Assembly: GCF_051020975.1 (NCBI RefSeq)
Contig: NC_135032.1
Coordinates: forward strand, 11,904,001-11,968,000
DNA: 64,000 nt
Direction of reading: 5' to 3'
Source: Osmia lignaria lignaria
Taxonomy: Eukaryota; Arthropoda; Insecta; Hymenoptera; Megachilidae
Positions within the stretch are counted from its first letter, which is position 1, and every line of letters begins with the position of its first letter. The notes under the pieces were generated by a model. That model made no database searches. It saw only the letters and a list, made by a program, of their open reading frames with translations, and had not been told where the DNA came from. The position numbers and the translations under genes were made by a program. Below, in pieces: positions 1-15,000 of this stretch.

Positions 1-3000
1 AGTGGTTAACATTGAGTGGAAGCCAGTAAAGTTGTAATTCCGTTACCAATGGCAGACTTGCCACTCGACCCGAATAAATCAGGGAAACTAATGACCCGTG
101 GGTAAGGCGAATCACATCTATTTGTCAGTTGGAACACGGCTACCATTTTTCTGTATATATCGAACTCTTCTCGTCACTTTGTTGCCGTCCCGGTGTTTCC
201 CTCACGGTTCTCCAAGCAATATTGTTTGGCATCCAGTGCTGTGCTCGGTTTCCATCACTCCTGGCATGCTCCTCCGTTTTCACCAAACATTTCCCTTAAC
301 CCTTTCCCTATTTATAAACACGTCGTAGTCAATTTTCCATAGAAACTTGCCCTTCGATAATTTCAGTTAATGTGAAAAGTGAACCTGACTTATTGTTCAC
401 TTACATTTTATAATCCTAACAATTGATGTTTAAGAATCTAACAATAAATGAAAGTTTTGGATTTTACCCTGATCCTGTTAGGAAACAAAGTTACTTTATA
501 CGAAAGTTCTAACTCTGTACTCGGGATTATTCTGCATGTTATGTACGTTAAACCAATGAATTGACTTCCGGTTGCGACCCGATACCGGCGCGATAGATAT
601 ACCCTCCTGAAATTTGCATGGAACAATATTATTTTACCCCCCGAAACCGCTAACTGGTTCATTGACGTGCAAACGCGCGGTTGCGATCGTTTGTGGTTTA
701 GCTGTTCGTAATACCTTTAAACGATAGTCAGAGTTAACATAATTTATAATCGTTATGCTATTTAAATTGTTTCACGATTCTGGTCCCCTCGTATTTAAAG
801 TTTTTAACACCTTACATAGTGGACACCATAATTTCGTTAGTACCAGAATAGGTATCTATGTCTATTAAAGTGTGACGAGTTTTATACTTTTACGAAGATT
901 TAGCAAGCTTGACCGGTTACCGGAACTATGTAGAATTGAAACGATGGCTTTTACACGAACGACTCTCTTCAGACATTGGCATCGTTCCAGAAAATTATCC
1001 CGACACTTTGAAACGTAACATTTCCCACGACATGCCGTATCGTACGTCGCCGAACAAGCTGTCTCCACTTTTCCCCTATTTTTTCTTCTGCCTTCGAGCC
1101 GGTCGACGTGACTCTTCCCTCGTTACGAATCGTGAAAAGGGGATGGAAATCCACTGAACGTGTCGATGCCTGAGAAATGGGAATCGATGAGCTGAAGAGA
1201 CGTCTCCGTCGTCTCGATATTTTTAGAATTATTAAAATTGTAAATAAGAATACAATTTTATTTAAATTTTTATTATTTCACATTATATTTATTAAAACGA
1301 TATTAGAACTGTAAATTTATTCAGAAATTGATATTAGAATAACTTGTCATGTAAACCACATTAGTTACGCTTCAGTTTAATAGCGTAAGGAGAAGTTAAA
1401 CTTATCCAATAATAAGTTACATTATTTGGATTAGGTTAACATGAACATTTTAATTACTCGCCGAATATCAAACAGTTGCATTCAAGGTAATGCACGCATA
1501 AAGTTTCACAGCAAAACAGTAAATTACCTCAGAGCTCAATTGTTGGAAACATCTGAAGCCGTGTTGCTGGAAGTTGACTAATTGGTAAACTAACTGGTCA
1601 AATTTGGAATTCAGGGGACATGATTGCAGCGTTGTTTGAATAGTAATATACATAACAGTGAATTAATATGTATTTTGTTGAAAATTTCATCGATGTCCTC
1701 TGATTTCTTAATTCTACTAATCAATATTAATTTTAATTATCACACTGCAATTTCACGGAAACGGCTTAGTTAATTTTCTAATTAAAATGACAGGATATTG
1801 CTTTATAAACAAATCAATTTCGTAATAGATTGCAAAACTGTGGTTTGACACGTTCGAGCAAGAGTCGAAACTTGAAACTAGTGGGTCGTGATTGAACCGC
1901 AATTTCAAGCGTTCGACGTGGATAACTTGTCTCAAGTAATTGGTAACTACCTACGTGTCGCGATCAGATGTACAGTTTATCGAAACACGTCACCGCCAAT
2001 GTTTGATTTCTGAGCTCTTTGATGTTCCAAGGAACATCGTGATCCCTCCTTACCTTACTGAGAATAATTGCTAATTAGTGTAAGTTTATTCGTATAATCA
2101 ATATACCTGTACTTCAATAATAACTTCAGTAATAAGTTCAGGTTATCATTAAATTAAAGCTGCTATTATAGTCAATCTATTGTATATGTATTAAACAAAA
2201 AATCATTATGGTAAATTTGCAATATATTTCTAAATAATTTTCAACAAATTTCTAATTAATTTCTAATTAATTTCTACACTTAGATATTATGAGGTATGCT
2301 TGGAAATGAGAAAAATTATTATTTAATTTAGCTTAAATTAAATAAAAATTTTTCCATGTGCACTTTATTTCAAGCTTGAAAGCGATTTGTCCTCAGAAAA
2401 TTAAAACCACACACTCGAATATTTAAAATATCTAGAAAAATAATGTATATGCTCTAGGTATCCATGGTATTGAAAAATTCAAACTGTTTTGAAAATGCCA
2501 TCAGCTAATACTTTTTTACGCTTCGAATATAGTTTATTGAGTTTTTGATAGCCTGCTTGTAAATATTGTTTCGAATACCTGTTTTCCACGCAACACTTTC
2601 CATTTGCAATAAATAATCGATCAAACACGCTGTCACGCTTATTCTCTCTGAACAAACGAAAAAAGAAAATAGAAACTGGGAGGACGCAATATCCCGAACC
2701 TCTGTCGATGAAACACACAACCACTCGTCTGTTTACGATGAGGACAGACGCATTTCAAGCGATACGCGATATTGCATCCGAAACAGCAGTGGACAATCAC
2801 TTTTATTCCTCCCATTTAAATCGTTGCAACTTTAACTATTTTCGTTAAAATAACATAGTGTTCAAGTTGCTACTTAGACCAAACAGTTTTATTCTGTTGA
2901 CCATTTTTCTTCTTGATTATTATTTATAGCGGATATATTTTTGCGGTAAACTGTTCTAATTGAAATGTTCAGTAAAAGATAAATGTTGACGAATCATTAA

Positions 3001-3036
3001 CTCTTCTAATTTGCAATATTATTTTTTATGTTACAG
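1..3036 (+). other. CASK upstream intron (partial)
   Basis: No exon is recognised here. The stretch is AT-rich and ends in a good acceptor (TTACAG) at 3036, so it is taken as the intron before the first CASK exon in the window. Somewhat GC-richer patches occur near 540-700 and 900-1160, with short overlapping frames on both strands and no recognisable protein. They could be regulatory sequence. Confidence 0.6.
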
Positions 3037-6000
3037 GCGCTTCTTCAAGCACACGACGTAGCTGGACACGAAGTCTACGGTGAAGAAGCAACCAGAGTAA
3101 CTCCACCGCCTCTTCTTCCTTACCTAAATGGAGGCGATGATCTGGAAGGCCAAAACGGTGATTTGGACCTTGAAAATGTAACACGCGTCAGGCTGGTCCA
3201 GTTCCAGAAGAACACCGATGAGCCGATGGTAAGTTTTTAAAGAATTGTATCAACATGATTAAAGTGTGAAAATTAGTTTAAAATTTTGAGGGATTGCTGC
3301 AGCTCTAATATTCCAAAGAAGGGTTAAAATAATTTACTGAATAATTTTGTTAATTAATTAAACAATAGAGATTAATAATTAAATAGTTTAATAACGTTGT
3401 TTAAAAAATTACTTTAATGTTGTTATTTATATTCACGTTTATAGAGTAGTGAAATTTAGTTTTTAATTACAATGCATAAATATGCAACGTGTAGGTACTA
3501 GTATCATGTACAGAGAATGATAGCAGGCGGAAATTGCTCGTTTACTTGCAGGGAATCACTTTAAAAATGAACGAGGATGGGAAATGCGTGGTGGCACGAA
3601 TTATGCACGGTGGAATGATCCACAGACAAGCGACACTTCATGTCGGCGATGAGATCAGAGAAATTAACGGAATACCGGTGGCCAATCAATCTGTCAATAC
3701 CTTGCAAAAGATACTCGTGAGTACGAACATTTCGATAAGGATTAATCATGAATATTAAACGTTTCATAGTTGCATCGTGATTTAATTAAGTGTACAATGA
3801 TCGTATAGATGATATTACATATTCATAGTTGATATTTAGCCGTATTTGTTTGTTCCTTACATGGCAGTAAATCAAGCGTATTAAATTTAATGTTTTCTAT
3901 GGTGTAGTATGTGTTCTCAACAGTGGCCTTGTACTTGATACGTGTATTTTATTTTTCTCATTTTGAAAGCAGTATAATTTAGTTGATCTGAAGTTTTTGA
4001 TTAATAATGTACATTATTTATTAATTCGACCTGACTTTAATATATAAATTATTTCCAAATTTCTTATGAAGACATAATAAATTACTGTTTTAATTATAAT
4101 CAGAAAATTTGACAAAATCATTTAAGAGAAAAATACATCATTTTATTTTTAATATAGGTTTAATTGTTAAAAATATTAATGTACCGAGCATGGTAGGCTT
4201 CCTCGGGGGGAATGGCGATGCCGCAGAAAAATTTGAATTGATATGTATGTTAATATTAAATTTTATAATATTTAATGATGGAAAGTTACATTATTTTGTT
4301 TAATTCCTACTTTTTCGAGCAAAGGAAAGCCTACTTTGCTCGATACTGTCCTTATAGCTGATTAAGTGTTCTATGTACCATTTAGTTTTGCAAAATTGTG
4401 TGAAATATTTGTAGTTCTATACAGTTTTTACCTTTCAAGCAATGTTAGCAATGTCCTACTTGCTTTGTAGATCTCTAAGGATGCAGTATAGTATTCATGT
4501 AGTTTGCTACCCATTTATCATAGATACGGTAGTGGACAAAAGTTTGAGTTCATTCTTACGAAATAATCTAGATTTGGATAATTCATGCCACTATGGACAG
4601 ATTTTAATATTTAAATCAGTACGGTCCAAGGATATGCCATCGTAATAATGATCTTATCGTTCGTGGTAATTTTATACAAGAGTTCATGTTTATAGCATTT
4701 TTAAGCCTTTCTAAAATTTTAACAAGTTCCTTATGGCTTTTGAAGGGGGAGTATGTGCGATACAGGGACGACTCGTGAATTTATCTCGAGATTTTTTATC
4801 GCTAATAAAAAATATTTTTTCACTTTTAATTTTTACCATAATTTTGATATTTTATCCAAACGCACACACTGTATTTATAGTAGGTATGTATGCATATTTC
4901 GAAAAATTGTAGCATCCTCACAATTTCAAGCCAGGAGTCGCCACTGGTGTGATATTAAAAACAATGGCCAATTGTTAACCACGTAACGTAATAAAGAACT
5001 CTTAAACTTTTGTCTACTACTGCAATTCAATACCACCATTCTTGCGCCATAGTAACGAAAACAAAGCAGAGCTCAGGAGTTCAGCTCGCCTACCGTTGAG
5101 CTAAGCATTCTCAGTATGAAATTCAAACCCTCGGAACTTCACATTGTTAACGACTTTGCTTTCTGTTACAGCGAGAAGCACGAGGTTCGGTGACCTTCAA
5201 AATCGTGCCGTCTTACAGGAGCGCACCGCCCCCCTGTGAGGTACAAGTAAGCCCTAAAACCCAAATCCAATCCCAGAACCCTACACTACACAAACCCGCA
5301 CCCGTGGCAGTGCCCACGAGCACAAGCTCGACCACTGCTACAACTAAAACCGGGAAATCAGTGAAAACCTCCTCGGCTACAACCAGCAAAGAAAAAAGTA
5401 AGTCGAAATCTTCTAAAAGTAAAAGCGGCTCTTCGTCGACTGAGAGCACACCCAGACGACGACTCAATCCTTTATCAGCTCTCAGATCAAGAAAATCTTA
5501 AATGAGTCTTCTATAGATCAGTGGTAGATCTTTTTAGCTTCTATGTAGACATAGTTGAAGTTGTTTTGTTGAATGGGTCTTTTTCACCCCTCTTTCGCCT
5601 ATGAATAGTTCCAGGTGAAATATTTCTTGGTAGTACGCTTTGTTAGGTAAATAGCTATTCTTCAGGTGATTATATATTTAAAACGCTGTTTTTAATAATC
5701 TTCCTTTTAGTGATCGACGAGAGATCGTTAATTGCAGCTTAATAGGGTTGTTTCTTTGTTATGCAGTAGGAATTGAGGATGTTTCTATGGAGGCTTTAAT
5801 TAAGTATAATATATGACACATGGTCTAATGATGATTAAGTAATTAGATTTGGACTATTAATCTTCGGATGTCGAAGCAAAGTTTCAATTTAAATTATTTT
5901 AAATTATTTTTAATTAATTAATTATTTTTTAATCACTGAGTGAATTAACCTGTTGATTAGGTTACACGGTGCCAATAAATTCTTATGACTTTGAATAGTT

Positions 6001-9000
6001 TGTATATCATAATTTTAAATAATTTGAAGCAAAATATATTTATAAAAGTCTAACAGAAAAGATAACGTAATTTTATGTGAAATACTTCGAATCTCAATTA
6101 AAACTTACCAAAAATCTATAAAAAATCGAGTAGGTATATTGTCTAATGAATCATATTAACATATTTATTGCATCTCACGTTACTGTGATCTTATTGTTAG
6201 AAATCAATTGCCTAATACTGAATTAACTAGTTTAGTAGCTAGAAATTGTAACAAGAGGTGAACCTTAATGAAAGTATACTATATTTATAGTATATCCTAT
6301 GTTTACCACATCATATTATATTAGTATGTTTTATAATATAAAAAGAATTAATTATTTTTAATTAATTATAAAATAAAATTTAAACAATTTCCGATGATTG
6401 AGAATACTCATTTAAAAATTATGTTCTTTGAATATTTCATTATTTTTATCTAGTCAATTATAGCTTTAATTTTTATCTGCATTAATACCTTGCTTTATTA
6501 TTTATTTACTCCGGTGAATAAGAACTTAATTATAGATCAAAAATAAAAGGTACCATAGAAAATCAACGAAACCCGTATAAATGAATAGTAAATTAATAAC
6601 GAAGCGCAGTCTGGAATTACCAATTCGTGTAACGAGCAACGTGAAATGAATTGTGAAACGAAACATCTAACATGGAGCACAAGGTAACGTTGTAAATTCA
6701 TTAAAGAACGTACCTACATCCAGTGTAGCGAGCAGGATGTAAATTTGTGAAATTATACCATCCAGAATTCACCTCACAAACTCTGAAGAGAACTTATTGT
6801 TAGCTGATTGAACTCGTGTATATTTCTCCAGGTTTAACAGAAAACGACGAGATCGTATTGTTCGGTAAAATATTGTACGATCGACAGTGCTGATAAACGG
6901 AGGTTTTCATTTATTTCCTGGTATACACACATCTACACATACATATTTACAATGAGACACTCGATCACGAATTGAACCTATTATCTTGAACCAAACTTGT
7001 GGACTGATTTACTGTTTCATGTATCGGAGAGAGAAATGTTCAAAGGGATCTTCTAAATCGTCATATTTCCATATTTTATTGTCGAGTTATGATTTCTTTC
7101 CCTGTACTACGTAAACAGTAACACATGTGAAACTCAGATATATTCATTTTTCAGCCTAATACACGTAGATGTTATTTCAGAGTAATATATTCGCATTAAA
7201 CGAAGAACTTTCGTAAACAGAGATTTATTTTCATGGTTACGTTGAAGATTCTATTTCCGTTGACCCAGTTTACAATTACAGTGGAAAAATGTCGCAATAC
7301 GCGAACGTGTCGCGTTGCTTTCGTTTTCAGTTGACGAACTGTCGTTTATTCCTCCAAGAAATATTAGGTTGTTGTATGTCAAGTGACGAAACATAGAAAT
7401 TCTCATGTAATTTCATGACATAAAAGTATTACGAAATGGCACTTATGGTATATCAATTTAAAGCTTAAAGTTTGAAGAAAATGACTATTCTTCAAACATT
7501 AAACTTTAATTTGATATATCATAAGCGTTATTTAGTAATACTTTTGTGTCATGAAACTGTGTCAGACTTTCTGGCATGCAACAACCTAATAAAGATTATC
7601 CCATCCTTTTTGTTATAAAATTAATTTAAATTAATGCAGCAGTCGTCGTGTACGAAAATGTTGTTCCTTATGATTTTTTGTAATATTTTAATTTATTATA
7701 ATTCGCAAACTCGTGTTTTTCAACACGATACATAGTATGTAAAATATAATTGTGTAGAATTTGAAACACACACGTACACATTGAAACATTTAAGGAACAC
7801 AATATATTTCCCTCCCTATTTCCGCTTCACGTATACACACGGTATATGCTCATGTATGTATATATTTATACATAGAGTATACTCGTTGTTTAATGTGTTC
7901 ATTCCGAATAGTACGAGAAAAAGATGAGCTTGCGATGGCAACATGTGTACAGAAAGACGATCTTTCCTCTTCTTTTGAGAAGTTTATCACGAGGTAATCG
8001 CGATTCTGGGTAAATCAATCGAGAAATTATCCAACGCTCACCGTGTGAATTATTTGACGTATAGGAAATTATTTCAGGCAGATTCATATTATTTTCTGTA
8101 GAGCAAAGTAATATGTAAATCTGCTAAAAATTGTGGAAAATTGTGATATTTTCTGAATACATTGCTCACAAAAATAATTAAAGTATTTAGAATCAAGGGT
8201 GCAACAAATTTGAAATTATATATTAATGCTATCAACGTTAATAATAAATAGTAAAATATTTATTTATTAATCTGTAGTAGCTAATAAAGTGTATTGCCAT
8301 TTTTATAGGAAATTTTAATCAATTTTTTTTATGAAAGCATCTCTAATTAATGTATAATGTTTTCAAGTTGGTAGTCCTCCTTCTTCTAGGTGCTTAGATT
8401 TTTTTAGCGAGCAGTGTATTATTATTTAAAATCTTTGTTTCATTCCCTATTGAAACGATCGTCTTGATAAATAATTAAATTAGATTCGTTGAAGTTTGAT
8501 CATTTTTGATTGGAGGGTGTAATAGTTATGCCAATTTATACCCGGCATCGCACAAAACACGTGTTAATTAATCATGTTAATTTATGATCTATTCCATGTG
8601 AAATCACGTATGTAGATGATCTATAGTTTTTTCAAATTTTTGGTCGAATTTGCAACATTTACAATTTTACAAATATTTTAAACAATTATATCTTCCAGAA
8701 TTTCCAAATATTTTGAAAAATGAATATATACATTTCAAATTTACAAATTTCAGTTCTAAATTTTATCATATAATAAAATCAATGTGTTATAAAATGATTA
8801 ATATTTTTTAAAAATTATTATATTAATAAATGTTGCAATTTAAACGCAAGGAGAAACTATTATAAATCTGTGCGTCTTTGAACGTGGAATAGGTCTAATA
8901 AGTACCTTGTAATTAATAGTACAATTGTAAAAGAGGTGGTTCTTTATTCAGAAATGAGTACTTTTTTCTTATAGTATTTTTATTTTACAGAAAATGATTC

Positions 9001-12000
9001 AAAATTTTTATCAGATATACTTATATTAGTATCTATATTTATTTTAATTTATCTACAAGTGAAAAAAAGAATTTTTGATTCTAAATAATTAATATAAAAA
9101 TTTTTGAATTTACAATAAAAATCTAATATTGTAAGGGTCCAACAAAAAAAATTGAATTTTAAACTCCTTTCTCTCAAAATCAAGTTTTTCCAAAAAGAAA
9201 CCCTATTCTTAGCTGTCGTAGGGAAAAGAATCACCATCTCTTTCCATTGTGCCAGAGAATTACAGTAGTACAACTCCGTGAATAGTCGCACGTACGGAGA
9301 GGTAAACCGAACGTTGATATAGACAGACTCGCGTGTTCCTGCTCGGTTGTTAATCGACTGTGAGTCCGTAATTCCTAGAAATCACGGTATATATCGTGAC
9401 AGTCGATAGGGAAGTATCGACATATCGAGCAGACGCGAGTTCTGAATCCATGGGCCAATAAATTTCAAAGCTTGCTCCTTGTTTCGTTTCGTTGTCGCGC
9501 GCAACCGAACGGAATTGGACAAGCTGCGTTGCTAGAAGATAATTAAGTGCGATTCCGTAGTCTGTTATCTGTGAGAGATTCGACAAATGAAAAAGGAAAA
9601 AAAAAAAAATGAAGACAAGCAGAGTTCAGTAGTCGAGCGGTGTAACAAAACGCTTTGGTCGGCGCTTTCGAGTCCACGGCGCGTTTGCATGCATCTCTAT
9701 TTCTTCCGCTGTCTATATTTCTCTCGGTCTCTCTGTTTCAATCTTCTACGTATACCGAGTGTCCCATTTCACTTGACCATTTTAAACACCTTCGTTGCTA
9801 TCAATGTCCTATATACAGTGGACAATTTTTTTATTAAAATTCTTCGTAACGAAAGGGTTAAAATGACTATGAAAAACATTGCAAATAATCCTTCAATAAA
9901 ATTTATAAATAAAATGAAGTGATTATAGAATAAATAATTTTTCTATTAAAAAGTGAAAGTAATTAATTTGAATGATATACAAAAATAACTCCTTATTCTT
10001 TAACTAATAATTCTCAACTCTGATGAATATTAAATTTTTCATTTATCTCATTATTTATTAATTAATGTACAAATAAGTCAAATTAAGTGGGACAAAACCT
10101 GTCGTATATCCATTTCATTCTGTTTTTTCTTTAAGTATATGTTATCCTTCTCTATCTGTTTATCTGTTTCTCTCGCTCTCAATATTCTTTTATTTCTCTT
10201 GTTTCATAACGTCGGGTTGGTCACCTCGTATACTGGTAGACAATAATATTACGAACAAGTTGCGTAAGGAATGCACATTTCGTTACAACATGTGTTGGAA
10301 TGTTGTTTGTTGTTTATTTTTCTTTGTCGTAAAAAAAGCTTTTGTTACACCCCTCATTATACCCTCACCTGCATGAAGGATATCTTTGCAAACGTTGAAG
10401 CTTTCCTTTCTGACCAGTACGTTACACATACTAGTTTTTTTGCATCGTGGTTTTGGTCAGTGCATATGGCGCGGTTTTTCACGATCTTGATCGACTGGTC
10501 GATTAATCGAGCGATCGATTGATCGACCACGGTTTATTTTTCGACTTTCTGGTTATACTCATCTCCTGCACGATGCGATGTATACCCGAATTGGTGATTG
10601 AATTTGCTTTTCAAAACAAATGATACATTTTCCTCGACTATCATCATTTTTAATTTTGAATATCATTATGTAAATTCATGATGCTTAAAGTTTATTTTAT
10701 TTTATTATTTTTTTTTTTTTTTTGCTTCGATTGGGTTCTGTTTCAATTGCAATAGAAAGTGAATATTTTTATTGTACTTTTTTTCTGAAAATTGCCAATT
10801 TAGAAGAAGGGCAATTAACATGTATATTGTAGCTCTAATCACCGATTCTAATTCGTGAGCCTAAGTAGCGCAATTTAATTTTCTCTGGCTAAAAATGATC
10901 AAGTATCATAGGAATGGTCCCTATTCAATCCAAAACCATGTAACACGCGTCTGGTCATGGTTGTCTCTCATCCTTCACACAAGTGGATTCTCCTCAAAAT
11001 TATTCACATATAATATCACTGAATCTGCAAACATTTCTGAACATGCAGCTGAGGGTAGCGAATTAGGATGAATCTGACATTATTTTCTTTACACTGATTG
11101 ATCTTTCCTGTGTTTTCAAACATTCTCAGGGAGTTCGATCAGTCTATTGTTGTAACAAATTTATTGTAAAAAGCTCTGCACGTCCCTGGTACCTGAAGAG
11201 AATTGTACTTTGAATCGTTCACAGTCGTCAAACAATTTTCAAAAACTTTATCTTTTCTCTTATGTTCGTTTTCAATCTCTAATTTGTAGACAAAAAGGAA
11301 ATGGATGTAACGTGAGATATCATCTGTGAGAGAATTACAGTAATCGAAATTCCTAACTTTTTTCGAGTTTTATAGATTTTCAGGAAGGAATTCGAGGCGA
11401 ATATCGGGCAATTTTTACTTTTGATTTCCCTTTGGATATGTGGAATAATTTGTATTGTAAGTTTTCAAAGATATTGAAAATATCCAAAATTGTGTAAAAT
11501 AATTCGTAATTTGCAAAGACAATGGGTGTGAATATTTCATTTTAAATCTGAACGTTCAAATTAAATTTTTTAAATAAATTTTAGAATTATTTATTATTAT
11601 ATTTGAACCATACTAGAACTTACAGTTAGTCCTAATTTACCACCATCCTTAGTTTTAATTTCAATCAAAGAACAATAATTCAAGAATTAATATTTTGCAA
11701 TTTTTTTATTCTCAAAGCCTTTTATCAATTTTTACGAAGCCCGATTTAAATAATAATTGCCCGATATTTGCAAAATACTGTTTAACAAGCTAGCAATTTC
11801 AAAACTCTTTAATGTATCAAAGTTCCTTGGTAAAATTCGAATTTGTTTAAATCTCATTTTGTACATAGGTACATAAATAATTTGTACGCGAATAATTCTA
11901 AATAATTTCTAAATAATGTTAAATTCAGCCGTCCTGTTTTATTGTGCAACCACGTAGAGATTCCAATCGCGGTGAAGTAAATACGTGATACTTAAGTGTA

Positions 12001-15000
12001 TGCAGACGGTTTGGTTGACGTAGATTTTGTAAAGCGTTGTAAAATGTATCAGGAGAAATATATATACATATACGTGTACATATATATGTATATATACATA
12101 TATGAATGTTGCCCGATGTTCCAGAGTTTATTGATTATTATATAAATATGTAAGTAGATTTGCTGTAATATAATGGATTCTGTTATATGCGATCAACCCC
12201 ACACCATTCACAATTATGCTGTTAAGCCATTATTAAAGTTGCAGCACAAAACAGGTAAACAAAGGGGAGTAAAATTTATCTATATGATTTTTTTTGTCAT
12301 TTTGGAAGCATAATATAAAACTGATGAGAATGTTAAAAGGTCATATGCAAATAAGACTTTTTCAAAAATATCAGATAAATTTGGAAAATTATTTTCATTT
12401 TACTATTCTTATTATCATACTGGGGATATTTATGCATCAATGATACATGAAAATGAGTAGAAAGAATTGAGTTATTTTTAATTTAATTTCGTATTTTATA
12501 TTATTTTCATTTTCTAAATTTCACCCTGTTCTTTTAAAAATTATTTTTCTAAGAATTATTACAAGAAATTTAAAAGGAATTCTATTCAATTCAAAATAAG
12601 CTCCTTTTTACCATTCCTGTTTTGTGCAATGGTACACTGTTCATGCTCTACCAGGTCGCAGTTTTGACCCCTTACGTTGCTATTTAACCAGCAAGAGACA
12701 CGCATCTATTTAAGCCAATTTTCAGAACAACCATACGATATAACTCGACCTTGTTTAAAATGGTATAAAATTCGACTGGGGCGGAATACTACGTGTGGGG
12801 TCAAGAAACCTCTCTATATTTTTATCAATTCCAACGATCCATGCACACTCGTTTAAACAAGTTCCTTAAGTGACGCAAGCATCATCGCTGGAATCCTTGG
12901 CGTGTCCATGGCGTGTCCATGGCGTTTGAATCCAGCTGAACGTGTCGTACGTGTAACGATAAGAAGCGAATTGTACCACGTTGTATCTGGGATGCGATTT
13001 GTCTCTGTTACGTAGAAATGTTGCACGCGAGAGCAGACACCTCGTGGACAGCGACTAAACGTGCAGCGTTATTATTGCGCCGGTCCATTGTACGAAAATG
13101 TAATAAAGCACGAACTGCTGGAACATCATGATTCGTCGCACGTCACCCCTAACGTGATTTTCTCTTCTCTTGTGTCCGTCGTAAAAAAAAAAAAGAAATG
13201 AAAGAAAGATATTGAAGATCGTTGTATGGACTTCGATCATGCATCTACTATACACACCATTGTACACTTATACGAATACTCGTGTTACTGCTCCTCTGCA
13301 CTTATTGATGTGATTTTCATGGTTTACGGCTGCTGGGAAATTTCGTTTATGTTGATGGAATAAGTAGAGAATAACTTAATTTTCTTCTATCTCTAAACCT
13401 TTTAAAGATATAGTTCGTTCCAATTTCATGGTACACCCTGTATATACTTGATGACCTAATTCTTTTCAAAATTAAAAGGAATATAAAAAGATCACTTAAA
13501 TGAAAAGTGTTCTGCTTTAAGGAAAGATCCTTTGATGTAGACATCAAGAAGCTTATATGTACTTAAGGAACTACCCCATTCCAATTTTGATAGCTTTAAT
13601 ACACTTACTAACCACTTGGCCAATCGTTTAAATTAGTATAGAAAATGGATTTTCGTCTTAGCTTTACTTACTCTATCAACATGAATTAGGCTTTACAACT
13701 AAAGCAAAGCCGCTTAGGGAAGAAACTAGAAGTTAATCTTTAACCTTTTCATTACGGCACCGTTGGCGATTTAGAGATTTGGAATACGGCAATAAAAGCT
13801 GCGAAGCAGGGTTGAGAATTATTTGAATAAAATTAGAAAGTCTTTTTAAACAGTTTTGAAGAAAAATTTGTTCGACTAAAAAATTATTTAATTATCTATC
13901 TAATTATGCATAGCTGACGTTAGAAATGAAAGGGTTAATACCAAATACAACACTATTTCTTCTTTGTTATTTTTATTGTCTTTAAGGGTTTTTAGTTTAA
14001 ACAGAAATCTTTATTTTTATAATCATTTCACCTGCCGCAAACTCTTTGTACTATACATTAATTGTTACACCCGATACACCAATCCCACACACGTACGCCA
14101 TTTCAGTATGCGTGGACTAATTAGGTAACTTTTACATCTCTGTGTCTTTGACCCATTTTCCTCGATCATAAACGCCAACATCGTCATCTGATCATCGTAT
14201 GTATGCAGCTTTAACCCTTGTATGATATCGACACAAGGGGACGTACCGCATAAAAGTAAACAAAATTGTTGAAATAATTTTTACACTATCTTAAAAATTA
14301 TAAATATTTCTGTTTCATCATACAAAAATTTATTATCGATCATAAATTAATTTTTTCGTTGAGATATAATCCTCGAACGGTGCACCGTGGAAAGGGCCTC
14401 TATTTCAATTTTAATGTTACTTTAAACATTTTTTTTTATTATATGAAACTCTTTCGTTAAAAAATATATAATAGAATTCTAAGTATTTGGAAGCTAAAAG
14501 AAAAAGATTGGCATTTCTCATGCATAGAGGATGCAAGAAGTCGATATCGCGGTATCTCGACACAATTTGAATGTTTACTTTACGGTACGCGACCCCTTTC
14601 GCATTCGTGCCGGTGAGACGCGGAGCCAGTACGGTGTTACCATAACGGGGAACCATCTGGTTCGACACTCGGCATCGTCGAGTGCAGATCCAATGGAAAT
14701 CGAGCGGAGAATTCAGCGGCGTCAGCAGCAGTCAGTCCACCAGACGAGTTGTCGATAGTGCAGTACCTGCTATGTCACTGTGTAGAAATTGTCGCATCTC
14801 TTCCCCTCATCCTCGGCTCCCATTATTTACTCACCATTGTCGACCGTCCCTTTCTCGTCCACTCTTTTTTTTTTTTTTTTTTTTTTTTTAAGCTCTCTTT
14901 CAAAAGTAGAACGTAGCTTCCAATGCACGCCCGAAGCCATTCGACCGTCGTCCTCCGTGCACTGTCCTTCAAGATGTTGTTAAAAAGACCGAGCGATGAC

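Noticed and set aside
10485..10530. Nested GATCGA palindromes in the CASK intron
   Set aside because: A short, simple-sequence palindrome without a repeated copy in the window. No element or site could be defined.
12055..12110. TATATAC/GTATATA palindromic tract as a microRNA precursor
   Set aside because: It is low-complexity alternating sequence. Any such tract folds on itself, and there is no sign of a defined stem-loop.
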